Made by a program: the position numbers and the translations under genes. Below the pieces are notes generated by a model. The model saw nothing but the letters and a program-made list of their open reading frames with translations, had not been told where the DNA came from and did no database searches. 64,000 bases of DNA, taken from positions 1-64,000 of the forward strand of contig NZ_RQHV01000050.1 of the NCBI RefSeq assembly GCF_004771005.1. Reading direction: 5' to 3'. Below are positions 24,629 to 33,367 of the stretch, in pieces (within the stretch, counting starts at the first letter, position 1; each line of letters begins with the position of its first letter). This stretch comes from Leptospira ilyithenensis (lineage in GTDB: Bacteria; Spirochaetota; Leptospiria; Leptospirales; Leptospiraceae).

Positions 24629-25342
24629 TTAATTCTTCAACCTCGAAAACTTCGCATAACTACGTTTCAACCATTCCTGCAAAAGATTTTTTTCGTTCTG
24701 GGATAACACGTTCAGATCCTTTAAGTTTGCGCCTAATGTTTGCAAAGCATTAGAAATTACTTCATCGCCATTACTATATGATTCAGTTGTAATAGATGAA
24801 ATCATAGACTCTCTTATATTTATATAATAAGAATTCTCGTGAAGGAAATCCGGCCAGGAAAGCATCGTAAGAACAACCCCTGATGCAGATGCAAATGCGC
24901 TAAACGTAGCTTCCTCCTGGCTAACCTTAAGGCACCCGGAGGTCGCCAAACGAATAATGAGATTTTTCAGTCCATCATACGCAATCTGCGCAGCCGGTGT
25001 AAATCTACCTGAGTATGATTCCCCATACATAAGCCCGTAAAGTTCGGGATTCTCCAGTCCGAATCTGACATGGATATCCCATCCTGCGCGTAATTCTTCA
25101 ATTGGATTTAATGTTCCTTCGGATTTGGGCCGAATTTTCATATACCTTACAAAACCATGTTCAGCAATAGCATCGAGAAGACCGCTCTTATCACCAAACA
25201 ACCTGTATATCGTAGGAAGTTGTACTTTTGCCTCATCAGCTACCGCACGAATCGTAATGGCATCCCGACCAATACTTTTTAAAAGACGTTCCGCCGCGGC
25301 GAGTATACGTGTCCTGTTCGCATCTTGTTTTTCCTTATTCAT
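24629..25342 (-). CDS. TetR/AcrR-family regulator
   Basis: This 237-residue protein has an N-terminal TetR HTH: NRTRILAAAERLLKSIG, then ITIRAVADEAKVQLPTIYRL and FGDKSGLLDAI. The helical ligand-binding part follows. It is divergent from the DUF1761 gene, with two palindromes between them, so it probably represses both. Near its stop codon the DNA contains TTCGCATAACTACG, identical to an attC left end, which may be chance. Confidence 0.9.
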   Translation of the reverse strand: MNKEKQDANRTRILAAAERLLKSIGRDAITIRAVADEAKVQLPTIYRLFGDKSGLLDAIAEHGFVRYMKIRPKSEGTLNPIEELRAGWDIHVRFGLENPELYGLMYGESYSGRFTPAAQIAYDGLKNLIIRLATSGCLKVSQEEATFSAFASASGVVLTMLSWPDFLHENSYYINIRESMISSITTESYSNGDEVISNALQTLGANLKDLNVLSQNEKNLLQEWLKRSYAKFSRLKN

Positions 25343-25418
25343 TCATCAAAACCTGAAACCTAATATTATTAACAAAAGTCCTTATTTTTTATTGACCATT
25401 TTTGGATAAAATCCATCA

Positions 25419-25454
25419 TTATCAATGATATCATTTTTATGTTATCATTGATAA
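25419..25454. promoter_or_regulatory. Paired TetR operator palindromes
   Basis: TTATCAATGATA (25419-25430) is an exact reverse complement of TATCATTGATAA (25443-25454), and each arm is itself near-palindromic. They lie in the divergent gap between tetR and the DUF1761 gene, overlapping the likely promoters. Confidence 0.7.
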
Positions 25455-25492
25455 CATAAAAAACAACCGAAAAGAACTAAGGAGAACGATTC

Positions 25493-25909
25493 ATGTTTAA
25501 TCTAATAACCGAAATAAATTGGATAGCTGTCATATTGGCTGCATTGACCTCTTCCATTTTGGGCGGACTTTGGTTTACAGTATTTTTTGGTCGACTTTAT
25601 GCAGAAGCACTAGGTAAAGAATATACACCCAAAGAAAAACCTGCACCCATTTTCATTGTAGGACCCTTCGTATGCGGCTTTGTTTCAACCGTTGCAAGTG
25701 CAATTTTGATTTATGCCTTAAAAATTGAATCGGTTTCAAATGCGCTTATCTTTGGTTCCATTGTTGGGATCGGTTACTTGGCTTCTACTACTGTCAATAC
25801 TGCGATTAACCCAAACATACCTCGTCCGCTTTTTTACGGTTTAATTAGCGGAAGCTACTTTTTTCTTTCCAGTTTGATTGTTGCCGTTATTATTTGTTTA
25901 ATAAGATAG
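25493..25909 (+). CDS. DUF1761 membrane protein
   Basis: This 138-residue inner-membrane protein has four hydrophobic segments and the DUF1761 pattern (SSILGGLWFTVFFGRLYAEA, then VGIGYLASTTVNTAI). The function is unknown. AAGGAG lies before the ATG. Control by the divergent TetR is likely. Confidence 0.88.
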   Translation: MFNLITEINWIAVILAALTSSILGGLWFTVFFGRLYAEALGKEYTPKEKPAPIFIVGPFVCGFVSTVASAILIYALKIESVSNALIFGSIVGIGYLASTTVNTAINPNIPRPLFYGLISGSYFFLSSLIVAVIICLIR

Positions 25910-26051
25910 CATTCGCAAGTTCAGAACTTTTTTGATTACTGAATTGATTTGAAAATCGATTTACTTTTTTGAAATGATTTTTTGAAAAAAACCGATCCCA
26001 TGTTTGTATTTGTTATGCGATAGACCCTAAAAGAATATAATTCCTAAATAT

Positions 26052-27110
26052 ATGAAAAAATTTATAAGAGAAAAATCAAGTATTCGGAATACTCTTATCC
26101 TTTGCCTTTTCTTTACTTTCACTCTCAACTGTAAAACTCAAAGCAATTTAAAAGAACCGAATATTAAACCTTCATCACCCATTTCATCTTTAGAAAAAGT
26201 CAAGATCGGCGGAGCCAGTCAATGGATTCTTTCTCGTGGCAATGATATAGAAAAACCTGTTTTGTTAATTCTTCACGGTGGACCGGGTGCCGCCTCCATA
26301 GGCTTTGCAAGGTATTTCTATAACGACTTGGAAGACCATTTTATCGTTGTTAATTGGGATCAGCGTGGCTCAGGCAAATCCTTTTCATTATTCATGCCGG
26401 AAGTAACCCCCGAAACTTACATTTCAGATACCCTTGAAGTAGTTCTTTTCCTCAAGAAAAAATTTCATACTCAAAAAATCGTTCTTATGGGGCATTCTTG
26501 GGGTGGATACATCGGTGCAATAGTTGCCCATCGCTATCCGGAGCATTTTTTTGCGTACATCGGCATTGGACCCGTAGTCAATGGCGAACAAAGTGCTCGG
26601 ATTTCTTATGAATTTATATTGAATCAAGCAAACAAAGATCCGAGCTTAGCTCCAAAGGTAAAAGATCTAACTCTATTATCATACTTGGAAAATAGACGGG
26701 AATGGTTAAACAAATTCGGAGTCGGGATGTTTCATGGTGATCATAGAAACGATGAAGATGAATTTCTCCGGGGAGTAATGTTCGATTCCCCGGATTATTC
26801 ACTAGTTAACATGCTGACTTATTTACCCGGAATTTGGAAGACCGCTTCCCGAATTAGACCGTTCTTTTTCAAGATGGATCTTTTTAAAGAGGCTCCTGAA
26901 ATTAACGTTCCTGTTTACTTTTTTTCAGGACGTTTCGATTACTACAATCCTGGAGAAATATTAGTAAAATATGTTTCAGCTTTGAAAAGTCCTAAAAAAA
27001 GTATACATTGGTTTGAATGTTGTTCGCATGCACCTCATTTCGAAAGGCCAAAGGATTTCGCGGAAAAATTGATTTCTGTAATAAACTCAACAGCTCTTTT
27101 CGAAAATTGA
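26052..27110 (+). CDS. Alpha/beta hydrolase, probable lipoprotein
   Basis: This 352-residue protein begins with a signal peptide ending in a spirochaete-type lipobox (FTFTLNCKTQ), so it may be lipid-anchored. The hydrolase shows the proline-iminopeptidase-like HGGPGAASIGFARYF oxyanion loop, NWDQRGSGKS, nucleophile elbow MGHSWGGYIG (Ser), FFSGRFDYY (Asp) and CSHAPHFERP (His). The full triad is present. The substrate is unknown. Confidence 0.88.
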   Translation: MKKFIREKSSIRNTLILCLFFTFTLNCKTQSNLKEPNIKPSSPISSLEKVKIGGASQWILSRGNDIEKPVLLILHGGPGAASIGFARYFYNDLEDHFIVVNWDQRGSGKSFSLFMPEVTPETYISDTLEVVLFLKKKFHTQKIVLMGHSWGGYIGAIVAHRYPEHFFAYIGIGPVVNGEQSARISYEFILNQANKDPSLAPKVKDLTLLSYLENRREWLNKFGVGMFHGDHRNDEDEFLRGVMFDSPDYSLVNMLTYLPGIWKTASRIRPFFFKMDLFKEAPEINVPVYFFSGRFDYYNPGEILVKYVSALKSPKKSIHWFECCSHAPHFERPKDFAEKLISVINSTALFEN

Positions 27111-27129
27111 CTTCTTTGTATTTGTTGCG

Positions 27130-27318
27130 TTGTATCAGGATAAGGTGGTCAGAGGATTAACTGCTTATACCTTGCATCAATATTACTGCAAACAAAACGG
27201 TGTAGAAGAAGTTTTCTTACAAGCTGATTTAGGGGATGATTATGCAATTGAATTTTACAGATCAACCGGAACTACTCCGGAAAGTGTTGTTCATTTTTAT
27301 TATCCTTTACATATGTAA
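27130..27318 (+). pseudogene. GNAT acetyltransferase C-terminal fragment
   Basis: These 62 codons match the end of an AAC(3)-I-like GNAT protein (GVEEVFLQADLGDDYAIEFY, then RSTGTTPE). The N-terminal half with the acetyl-CoA loop is missing, so it should be inactive. Confidence 0.6.
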
Positions 27319-27357
27319 AAACGATTAGACTAAAGATGAAATTAGTTACAATTTTAT

Positions 27358-27894
27358 ATGTTAAAAATACTACCCAACTCAATCGCGTATTCATGGCAAA
27401 TATCCGAGTCAGAGAAAAGTCAAGTTTTTGCCTGTGATGAATTTCTAAGCAATCCTGATGACGTTCTATTTCGCGGAATATCCATAAATGCATCGCCTGA
27501 GCGCGTCTTCCTATGGCTATGCCAATTAAGAGTAGCACCATACAGCTACGACTGGATTGACAATAAAGGAAAGCCTAGCCCTAAAACGTTGAATCCAAAA
27601 CTACGAGATTTGAGTATCGGACAAACGTTTATCATTTTCGAACTGGCACAATTCAAGGATGCCGAACACATAACTCTTGTTACCAATGACATCCAAATAG
27701 AATCTTTTTTCGGTAAAATAGCGATGACATACCTAGTGCAAGAGAGAGACGATGGATCTTCGAAGTTGTTAGTAAAAATTCTTGTGAAGCGATCATCTCA
27801 TAAACTTATAGCGGCCTTGCTTCCCTGGGGAGATTGGATAATGATGCGTAAACAACTCCTGAACATAAAAGAACTCGCCGAACAGCCTATCTAA
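27358..27894 (+). CDS. SRPBCC-family protein
   Basis: This 178-residue protein has a START-like core: FRGISINASPERVFLWLCQL, then LSIGQTFIIFE, and a C-terminal helix (GDWIMMRKQLLNIKELAE). It resembles polyketide-cyclase-like proteins of unknown ligand. The YjbR-type gene follows after 1 bp, so they are cotranscribed. Confidence 0.78.
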   Translation: MLKILPNSIAYSWQISESEKSQVFACDEFLSNPDDVLFRGISINASPERVFLWLCQLRVAPYSYDWIDNKGKPSPKTLNPKLRDLSIGQTFIIFELAQFKDAEHITLVTNDIQIESFFGKIAMTYLVQERDDGSSKLLVKILVKRSSHKLIAALLPWGDWIMMRKQLLNIKELAEQPI

Positions 27895-27895
27895 T

Positions 27896-28225
27896 ATGAT
27901 TACTCTTGATAAATTTAGAAAACTTGTCTTTGCATTTCCGGAAGTGAAAGAGATGCCTCATTTTGAGAAAATTTCCTTCAGAGTGAAAAATAAAATTTTT
28001 GCAACTTTCGATGCCAAGGACGAAGAAGCCGTTTTGAAATTTTCTAAAAATGATCAGGAGTTCTTTTCATCGGCCTCGGGTAGCTGCGTTTATCCTATTG
28101 ATAACAAATGGGGTCAACAAGGTTGGACAAAAGTCGAATTAAACTCTGTGAATTTAAACCTTTTCAAGGATATGTTGATTATTGCATATTGTGAGTGCAC
28201 CAAAGAAACTTGTCGATTTGGTTAA
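27896..28225 (+). CDS. MmcQ/YjbR-family protein
   Basis: This 109-residue protein has the YjbR pattern: FRKLVFAFPEVKEMPHFEK, FRVKNKIFATFD and NKWGQQGWTKVELNS. The fold is a CyaY-like DNA-binding type, but the biological role is unclear. It ends at the junction with a broken hydrolase gene. Confidence 0.87.
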   Translation: MITLDKFRKLVFAFPEVKEMPHFEKISFRVKNKIFATFDAKDEEAVLKFSKNDQEFFSSASGSCVYPIDNKWGQQGWTKVELNSVNLNLFKDMLIIAYCECTKETCRFG

Positions 28226-28614
28226 ACAAAAAAAATAACATATTGGCATTCTCCGGTAAATTTACCGTTTATAACTTCGACCGCCGTGGTCGCGGTGATA
28301 GTGGAAACACTTTACCATACTCTATAGAACGTGACATCGAAGCTGGGATGCCTAGAATATTTGTTTGGTTATTACCGCTCTTTCCCGGTTGGCGAATCAT
28401 GAAGGCTCTAGCTTCGACACTTGCTTATGATATTGCCTTAATGCAGGATCTACCACCGTTGGAAAGAGCCTCACGTGTTTCCTTACCAACTCATATTATT
28501 GTTGGTGAAAAAAGTCCTTGGGGCATACATGATGTAAGTAACAAGCTGGCAGGACAGGATCATATGGCTAGTGCCAAAGTCTTATTACCATTACTTACGG
28601 ATTTCTTAAAGTAA
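28226..28614 (+). pseudogene. Alpha/beta hydrolase with internal deletion
   Basis: The frame encodes FTVYNFDRRGRGDSGNTLPY, the first part of a hydrolase, then jumps to a late region (LPTHIIVGEKSPWGIHDVSN). The N-terminus and the nucleophile-elbow segment are both missing. It cannot be catalytic. Confidence 0.75.
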
Positions 28615-28660
28615 TCTAACATGATAAAGTATTGGTGACTAAATTACTAAAGAGGTTATT

Positions 28661-29305
28661 ATGGATGCAAGTTTTTGGCACAAAAAATGGGGAAAAAACG
28701 AGATCGCTTTCCACGAAAGGGAAGCTAATCCGCTACTGGTAAAGTATTTCAAAAAGCTATCTTTAGCAGAAGGCAGCCGCGTATTCGTACCATTATGCGG
28801 AAAGACTCTTGATATTCCCTGGTTACTTTCAAATGGCTATCGTGTTGCCGGAGCCGAACTCAGCAAAATAGCGATTGAGCAATTATTTCTTGAACTTGAT
28901 GTTGCACCGAAAATATCAGTCGTTGGTGAAGTGGATCATTACAGTGCAGAAAATATCGACATCTTTGTCGGTGATATTTTCCATTTGTCTGACAAGATAC
29001 TCCGTCCGGTCGATGCAATTTACGATAGGGCAGCCCTAGTCGCGCTTCCCGAAACAATGCGCAACAGATATACAACGCACTTAATGAAGATTACTGATAA
29101 AGCACCGCAATTGCTCATTTGTTATGAATACGATCAAAGCTTAGTAGAAGGTCCTCCTTTTTCGATTAGCAATGAAGAAGTAAACCTACACTATAAAGAT
29201 CATTATAATTTAAATCCTATTGAAAGCAAAAATGTAATTGGTGGGTTGAAGGGAAAAACTACTGCAAAAGAAAATGTTTGGCTACTGCAGTCGGAGAGAA
29301 ATTAA
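28661..29305 (+). CDS. tpm: Thiopurine S-methyltransferase
   Basis: This 214-residue protein matches bacterial TPMT throughout: FWHKKWGKNEIAFHE, RVFVPLCGKTLDIPWLLSNG (SAM site), GAELSKIAIEQ, and DAIYDRAALVALPETMR. The enzyme methylates thiols or selenium and tellurium compounds using SAM. AAAGAGG precedes the ATG. The next gene starts immediately after its stop. Confidence 0.92.
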   Translation: MDASFWHKKWGKNEIAFHEREANPLLVKYFKKLSLAEGSRVFVPLCGKTLDIPWLLSNGYRVAGAELSKIAIEQLFLELDVAPKISVVGEVDHYSAENIDIFVGDIFHLSDKILRPVDAIYDRAALVALPETMRNRYTTHLMKITDKAPQLLICYEYDQSLVEGPPFSISNEEVNLHYKDHYNLNPIESKNVIGGLKGKTTAKENVWLLQSERN

Positions 29306-30283
29306 TTGAAAGCGATCGTATATTCAAAGTACGGATCCCCCGATGTTCTTGAGTTTAAAGAAGTAGAAAAGCCTACTCCCAAGGCCAACGAAGTTTTAAT
29401 TAAAATTCATGCTGCCTCCGTGAATGCTGCGGACTGGCGTCTTCTAAGAGCTGACCCGTTTTTAGCTCGGCTGCACACAGGACTTTTTAAACCGACAAAA
29501 TTCCCAATACTCGGTTCCGACATAGCGGGACAAGTGGAAGCCGTAGGTAAAGATGTTGTTCAGTTTCAACCTGGCGATGAGGTGTTCGGAGATGTTTTCA
29601 AATCCGGTCTTGGAGGATTTGCAGAATACAAATCTGCTTGTGAAGACGAACTGGTTTTGAAGCCAACCAATATATCGTTCGAGGAAGCGGCGGCAGTTCC
29701 TTTGGCCGGTCTCACCGCCTTACACGGACTTCGCGATAAGGGACTGATAAAACCGGGACAAAAGGTTTTGATAGGCGGAGCCTCCGGGGGAGTTGGTACG
29801 TTTGCAGTGCAGATTGCAAAGTATTTTGGAGCGGAAGTAACCGCAGTATGCAGTACCGCAAAGATGGATATGGCACGTTCAATTGGCGCTGATCATGTTA
29901 TTGATTATACTCAGGAAGATTTTACGAAAGGTGAAAAGCGTTATGATCTTATTCTTGCGGTGAACGGATTTCGTTCCATCTTCGATTACAAACGTGCGTT
30001 AGATGTCGGAGGGATTTATGTTATGGCCGGAGGCGATACTGCCCAGCTATTCCAAGCTCTACTGTTGGGTCCATGGATATCCTTATTCGGTAACAAGAAG
30101 ATGGGAGCCCTAACATCAACTCCGAATCAGAAGGATCTGCTCTTTTTAAAGATGCTTCTTGAAGAAGGCAAAATAAAGCCGGTGATAGATAGACGTTATA
30201 GTTTAAATGAGGTTCCCGAAGCTCTCAGATATCTTGAAAAAGGGCATGCCGGAGGGAAAGTCATCATCAGTATCAGTGTGTGA
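29306..30283 (+). CDS. Zinc-independent MDR oxidoreductase (quinone-reductase-like)
   Basis: This 325-residue MDR-family protein opens MKAIVYSKYGSPDVLEFKEV and has NAADWRLLRADPF, LGSDIAGQVEAVG, and the NADPH-binding VLIGGASGGVGTFAVQIAKY. The structural and catalytic zinc ligands are absent, so a quinone- or enone-reductase role is likely. The start is TTG directly after the tpm stop, pointing to translational coupling. A bidirectional terminator follows. Confidence 0.9.
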   Translation: MKAIVYSKYGSPDVLEFKEVEKPTPKANEVLIKIHAASVNAADWRLLRADPFLARLHTGLFKPTKFPILGSDIAGQVEAVGKDVVQFQPGDEVFGDVFKSGLGGFAEYKSACEDELVLKPTNISFEEAAAVPLAGLTALHGLRDKGLIKPGQKVLIGGASGGVGTFAVQIAKYFGAEVTAVCSTAKMDMARSIGADHVIDYTQEDFTKGEKRYDLILAVNGFRSIFDYKRALDVGGIYVMAGGDTAQLFQALLLGPWISLFGNKKMGALTSTPNQKDLLFLKMLLEEGKIKPVIDRRYSLNEVPEALRYLEKGHAGGKVIISISV

Positions 30284-30285
30284 AA

Positions 30286-30315
30286 ATGCGCGGTGTTGCC
30301 TGACAACCCGCGCAT
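30286..30315. terminator. Bidirectional terminator between convergent genes
   Basis: ATGCGCGG (30286-30293) pairs perfectly with CCGCGCAT (30308-30315), and an inner GTTG/CAAC extends the stem. It lies between two converging genes. Confidence 0.75.
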
Positions 30316-30326
30316 AAGAAAAACCA

Positions 30327-30797
30327 TTAGTTCATATCATCAATCTTAATGTCATCCGGCGCAGGTTGACCGTGGCCGACTTCGACAAGATTTCTCAGAC
30401 TGAGTAGAAAGGTTGCCCACTTCATGCTGCAATGTGCTGTGAAATCACTTTCATTTTTCCAGTCTTGATGGCGAAAGTGGATGATCGTCATGGCCGCTCC
30501 GTCCGGTGCAGTGCTTGCTTTCAAATTAAAATCGATATGCGAACCGATCCAGTCGTCCGGTCCTGAAGTGCATTCCCAAAGAACACGCTCTGGCGCAAAC
30601 TCCCGAACTTTCATCTCCATATTGGCTTTGTGTCCGAAGCCGAAGTGAATCGATTCACCTACAGCAGAAGACCCGCCGGAAAATGCTCCCTCAACTTCCT
30701 TAGTCCACCAACCTGCAAGGCCAGTCTTTGTCGTCAGCGCTTTTACCACATCAGTAGCTCCAGCGCGAATTCCTATTTTGTGATATATCCCATTCAT
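30327..30797 (-). CDS. SRPBCC-family protein
   Basis: This 156-residue protein opens IYHKIGIRAGATDVVKALTT, then GLAGWWTKEVEG, MKVREFAPERVLWECTSGP and a C-terminal helix (WATFLLSLRNLVEVG). It is the third gene of an ArsR-led minus-strand operon and is distinct in sequence from the second. Confidence 0.86.
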   Translation of the reverse strand: MNGIYHKIGIRAGATDVVKALTTKTGLAGWWTKEVEGAFSGGSSAVGESIHFGFGHKANMEMKVREFAPERVLWECTSGPDDWIGSHIDFNLKASTAPDGAAMTIIHFRHQDWKNESDFTAHCSMKWATFLLSLRNLVEVGHGQPAPDDIKIDDMN

Positions 30798-30858
30798 ATT
30801 CTGCTCCTTTTTCCTTTGTTGTTTTTTCTTTCCGGCAATGCCGAATCAAAACGTTATT

Positions 30859-31332
30859 TTATTCTTTCTCTGCCATCCAGTTTTCTAGACCCTCAAGAAT
30901 ACTCGCCCACCCATGGTGATGCATTTTAATTTCAATGTCGTTTGCCAAACGTTCGTGAACCAATGTTACAAGCGTCTGTGGTTTGTTAACCGCACCTGCC
31001 GAACTCTTGCCGGTAACCGCAGGCAGCGCAGTAAACGTAACTGTAACGAGTGTATCACGACCTCCGGTTGCATGGGATCGCCAGGTGAATACAAGCTTTG
31101 TGGGCTCTTCAATGGTAATGTATTCGCCCTCATGCGGGAATATTTTGCCGTCAAGAAGCATATTGATTTGAAATCGACCGCCTGGACGTGGATCTATGTT
31201 AGTCGATTCAATGCCAATAAGATCTCCGGATAAAAACCAGCGCGAAAAGTCTTCGGCTTTCAGCCACGCACGAAACAGCCGAGCCGGTTCTGCATTAATT
31301 TTTTTTTCTACTCTTAGGACCTCTGTGGTCAT
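30859..31332 (-). CDS. SRPBCC/AHSA1-family protein
   Basis: This 157-residue protein has VEKKINAEPARLFRAWLKAE, FSRWFLSGD, PGGRFQINMLLDGK and a C-terminal helix (HGWASILEGLENWMA). Its start overlaps the upstream arsR by 38 bp. GC content is visibly higher than in flanking genes, suggesting transfer. Confidence 0.88.
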   Translation of the reverse strand: MTTEVLRVEKKINAEPARLFRAWLKAEDFSRWFLSGDLIGIESTNIDPRPGGRFQINMLLDGKIFPHEGEYITIEEPTKLVFTWRSHATGGRDTLVTVTFTALPAVTGKSSAGAVNKPQTLVTLVHERLANDIEIKMHHHGWASILEGLENWMAEKE

Positions 31333-31675
31333 TGTCTTGCTCCTCTATGAAAGTCTCGAGTCTATCGAGTTTGTTCGTCCAGAATTCCTGATGGTAGGCG
31401 AGCCAGGAAGATGCCTCGGAAAGTGATTGGTTTTGCAGCTCAAGCCGAAAACTACGGCCGTCTTCCGGAGCGCGTGTTTTGCGTATAAGACCTGCTTCGG
31501 TAAGTACTTCGATATGTTTGGCAACTCCGGCAAACGACATAGAAAATGGCTCTGCCAATTCTGAAATCGTAAGCGGGCGTTTCCGTAGACTCGCTAGCAT
31601 TTGCCGTCTTGAGTGATCGGCAAGCGCGGCAAATACACGATCCAACTTTTGCTCTTTTTTATATAATTCAACCAT
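31295..31675 (-). CDS. ArsR-family regulator
   Basis: This 126-residue winged-helix protein opens LDRVFAALADHSRRQMLASL and has recognition helix MSFAGVAKHIEVLTEAGLI, then WLAYHQEFWTNKLDRLE. It heads the operon with two SRPBCC genes. Operator-like repeats surround its start codon. Confidence 0.9.
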   Translation of the reverse strand: MVELYKKEQKLDRVFAALADHSRRQMLASLRKRPLTISELAEPFSMSFAGVAKHIEVLTEAGLIRKTRAPEDGRSFRLELQNQSLSEASSWLAYHQEFWTNKLDRLETFIEEQDNDHRGPKSRKKN

Positions 31676-31676
31676 C

Positions 31677-31714
31677 TAGTTGAATAATTCAAGCTATTCA
31701 AACTTCGTCAACTA
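31677..31714 (-). promoter_or_regulatory. ArsR operator repeats
   Basis: TAGTTGA (31677-31683) and TCAACTA (31708-31714) are exact inverted copies, and a further TTTAGTTGAG lies at about 31,722. The first touches the regulator's start codon. Confidence 0.5.
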
Positions 31715-31934
31715 TTAAACCATTTAGTTGAGTATTTTTTTGTCTTTAGGAAATAATGCGTCCTCTTCAAAAATTCTAAATTTTAACTTTAAACAAATGA
31801 TTGAAGAAATTCCGAATGAATGGATCAATGAATTGAATTTTCTCAAAGTAGACCTGTTAATTTTTCTAGAGAATCAAGTTCTACTATTTAACAGTCTGCG
31901 TTGAGCCTTACCCAGTCCTTACGGAGCTACTACT

Positions 31935-32747
31935 ATGCCGCAAAACATAAATGAAAACGATGCTCTCGAAGATTTCACATGTCGGGAAATCACTCTCGAT
32001 GGCGCTACGAAGAAAGTATATGTAGCTGGCAGTGGACCCGCAGTGATCGTCATGACCGAAATGCCGGGCATCAGTCCCCATGTAGCGCGTTTCAGCCGTT
32101 GGGTGCGTGATGCAGGTTTGACAGTTTATATGCCATCTCTCTTCGGTCTTGATGGAGTGATATCAAGTGCCAAGGAAGGAAAAACAGTGCTAAGACGAGC
32201 TTGTGTTAGTGCGGAGTTTCGCGCATTCGCAGCCAACGAATCTAGTCCAGTTACGCAATGGCTGAGAACATTGGCAAGACTCGCACACAAAGAGTGCGGT
32301 GGTAGAGGAGTCGGTGCCATTGGAATGTGCTTCACGGGTAACTTTGCTTTGTCGATGATGCTTGAGCCCTTGATGTTGGCACCCGTCTTATCCCAGCCGA
32401 GTCTACCGTTCAACGATCTTTCCGGTATCGGGATTGCTCCCGACGAACTTGAGGCAATTCGAGAGCGACTCATCCGGGAAGACCTGACTGTAATCGCCTA
32501 CCGATTCGAAGGAGACCAGCTTTGCAAAGCCGAACGCTTTGCGGCTTACTCCGAGGCCCTTGGGGATCGCTTCGTCGGACGAGTACTTCCCGACAGTGCC
32601 GCCAACACTTCCGTCCCACCGTTTTTCGCAGAACATGTGCCGTTCCCACATAGTGTTGTGACTGTCCATCTGATTGACGAAGCCGGCCAACCGACAATGG
32701 CAGCTCGCGATGAAATCCTGTCGTTCTTTGTTCAGCGGCTCACATAA
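31935..32747 (+). CDS. Dienelactone hydrolase family protein
   Basis: This 270-residue alpha/beta hydrolase has VIVMTEMPGISPHVARFSRW, the nucleophile elbow IGMCFTGNFALSM, in which Cys replaces Ser as in true dienelactone hydrolases, LTVIAYRFEGDQLCK and a PFPHSVVTVH His region. It may hydrolyse cyclic esters. The gene is clearly more GC-rich than its neighbours, a sign of transfer. The preceding 200 bp hold only a short coding-like relic. Confidence 0.88.
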   Translation: MPQNINENDALEDFTCREITLDGATKKVYVAGSGPAVIVMTEMPGISPHVARFSRWVRDAGLTVYMPSLFGLDGVISSAKEGKTVLRRACVSAEFRAFAANESSPVTQWLRTLARLAHKECGGRGVGAIGMCFTGNFALSMMLEPLMLAPVLSQPSLPFNDLSGIGIAPDELEAIRERLIREDLTVIAYRFEGDQLCKAERFAAYSEALGDRFVGRVLPDSAANTSVPPFFAEHVPFPHSVVTVHLIDEAGQPTMAARDEILSFFVQRLT

Positions 32748-32806
32748 TATTTCGAGCTGTCTTTAGAAAATCTTTATAGATTTGGCATAAGTGAGAAAAT
32801 AAAATT

Positions 32807-33304
32807 ATGAATCATTTAAATGATATCAAAGAGAATGTTTTTGATCATTGCGGCATTCAATTACTAAACCCTTCCATGGAAAAGGAAAGTTCTGAGTATG
32901 GCGCTTGTCATTTTGAAATTGATGATTTGAAAATAACATTTCGGATCGCGAAAATAACTCCTACAAAGATCGGTCAATTTGTCACTTTATGGAAACGAAA
33001 AGACAACGGACCGATCAAACCATTCAACATCAAGGACAACATAGATTATTTTATCATTCGTGCTAACAATAAAAATCTTTCGGGACAGTTCATATTCCCC
33101 AAACATGTATTATACGAAAAAGGAATCATATCCGGCAAAAAGGAAGGAAAACTCGGATTCAGAATCTATCCTTCATGGGATATTCCGACAAACAAACAAG
33201 CGCAAATGACCCAGAAATGGCAATTGGAATACTTTCTGGAAAGTTCCAAAAACAAACCTATCGACACGACCCGGGCCAAATTCCTTTTAAACTACAAAAA
33301 ATAA
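32807..33304 (+). CDS. MepB family protein
   Basis: This 165-residue protein matches the MepB family: SSEYGACHFEIDDLKITFRI, ITPTKIGQFVTLWKR, GQFIFPKHVLYEKGI and GFRIYPSWD. The family is widespread and has no proven function; in staphylococci it lies near a multidrug exporter. It appears to be a single-gene unit. Confidence 0.88.
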   Translation: MNHLNDIKENVFDHCGIQLLNPSMEKESSEYGACHFEIDDLKITFRIAKITPTKIGQFVTLWKRKDNGPIKPFNIKDNIDYFIIRANNKNLSGQFIFPKHVLYEKGIISGKKEGKLGFRIYPSWDIPTNKQAQMTQKWQLEYFLESSKNKPIDTTRAKFLLNYKK

Positions 33305-33367
33305 TCCACTTCATTGGAACGCGGATTCCAACTTGACTGAGAGAAATGTAAAGAACGAAATTAGCAA

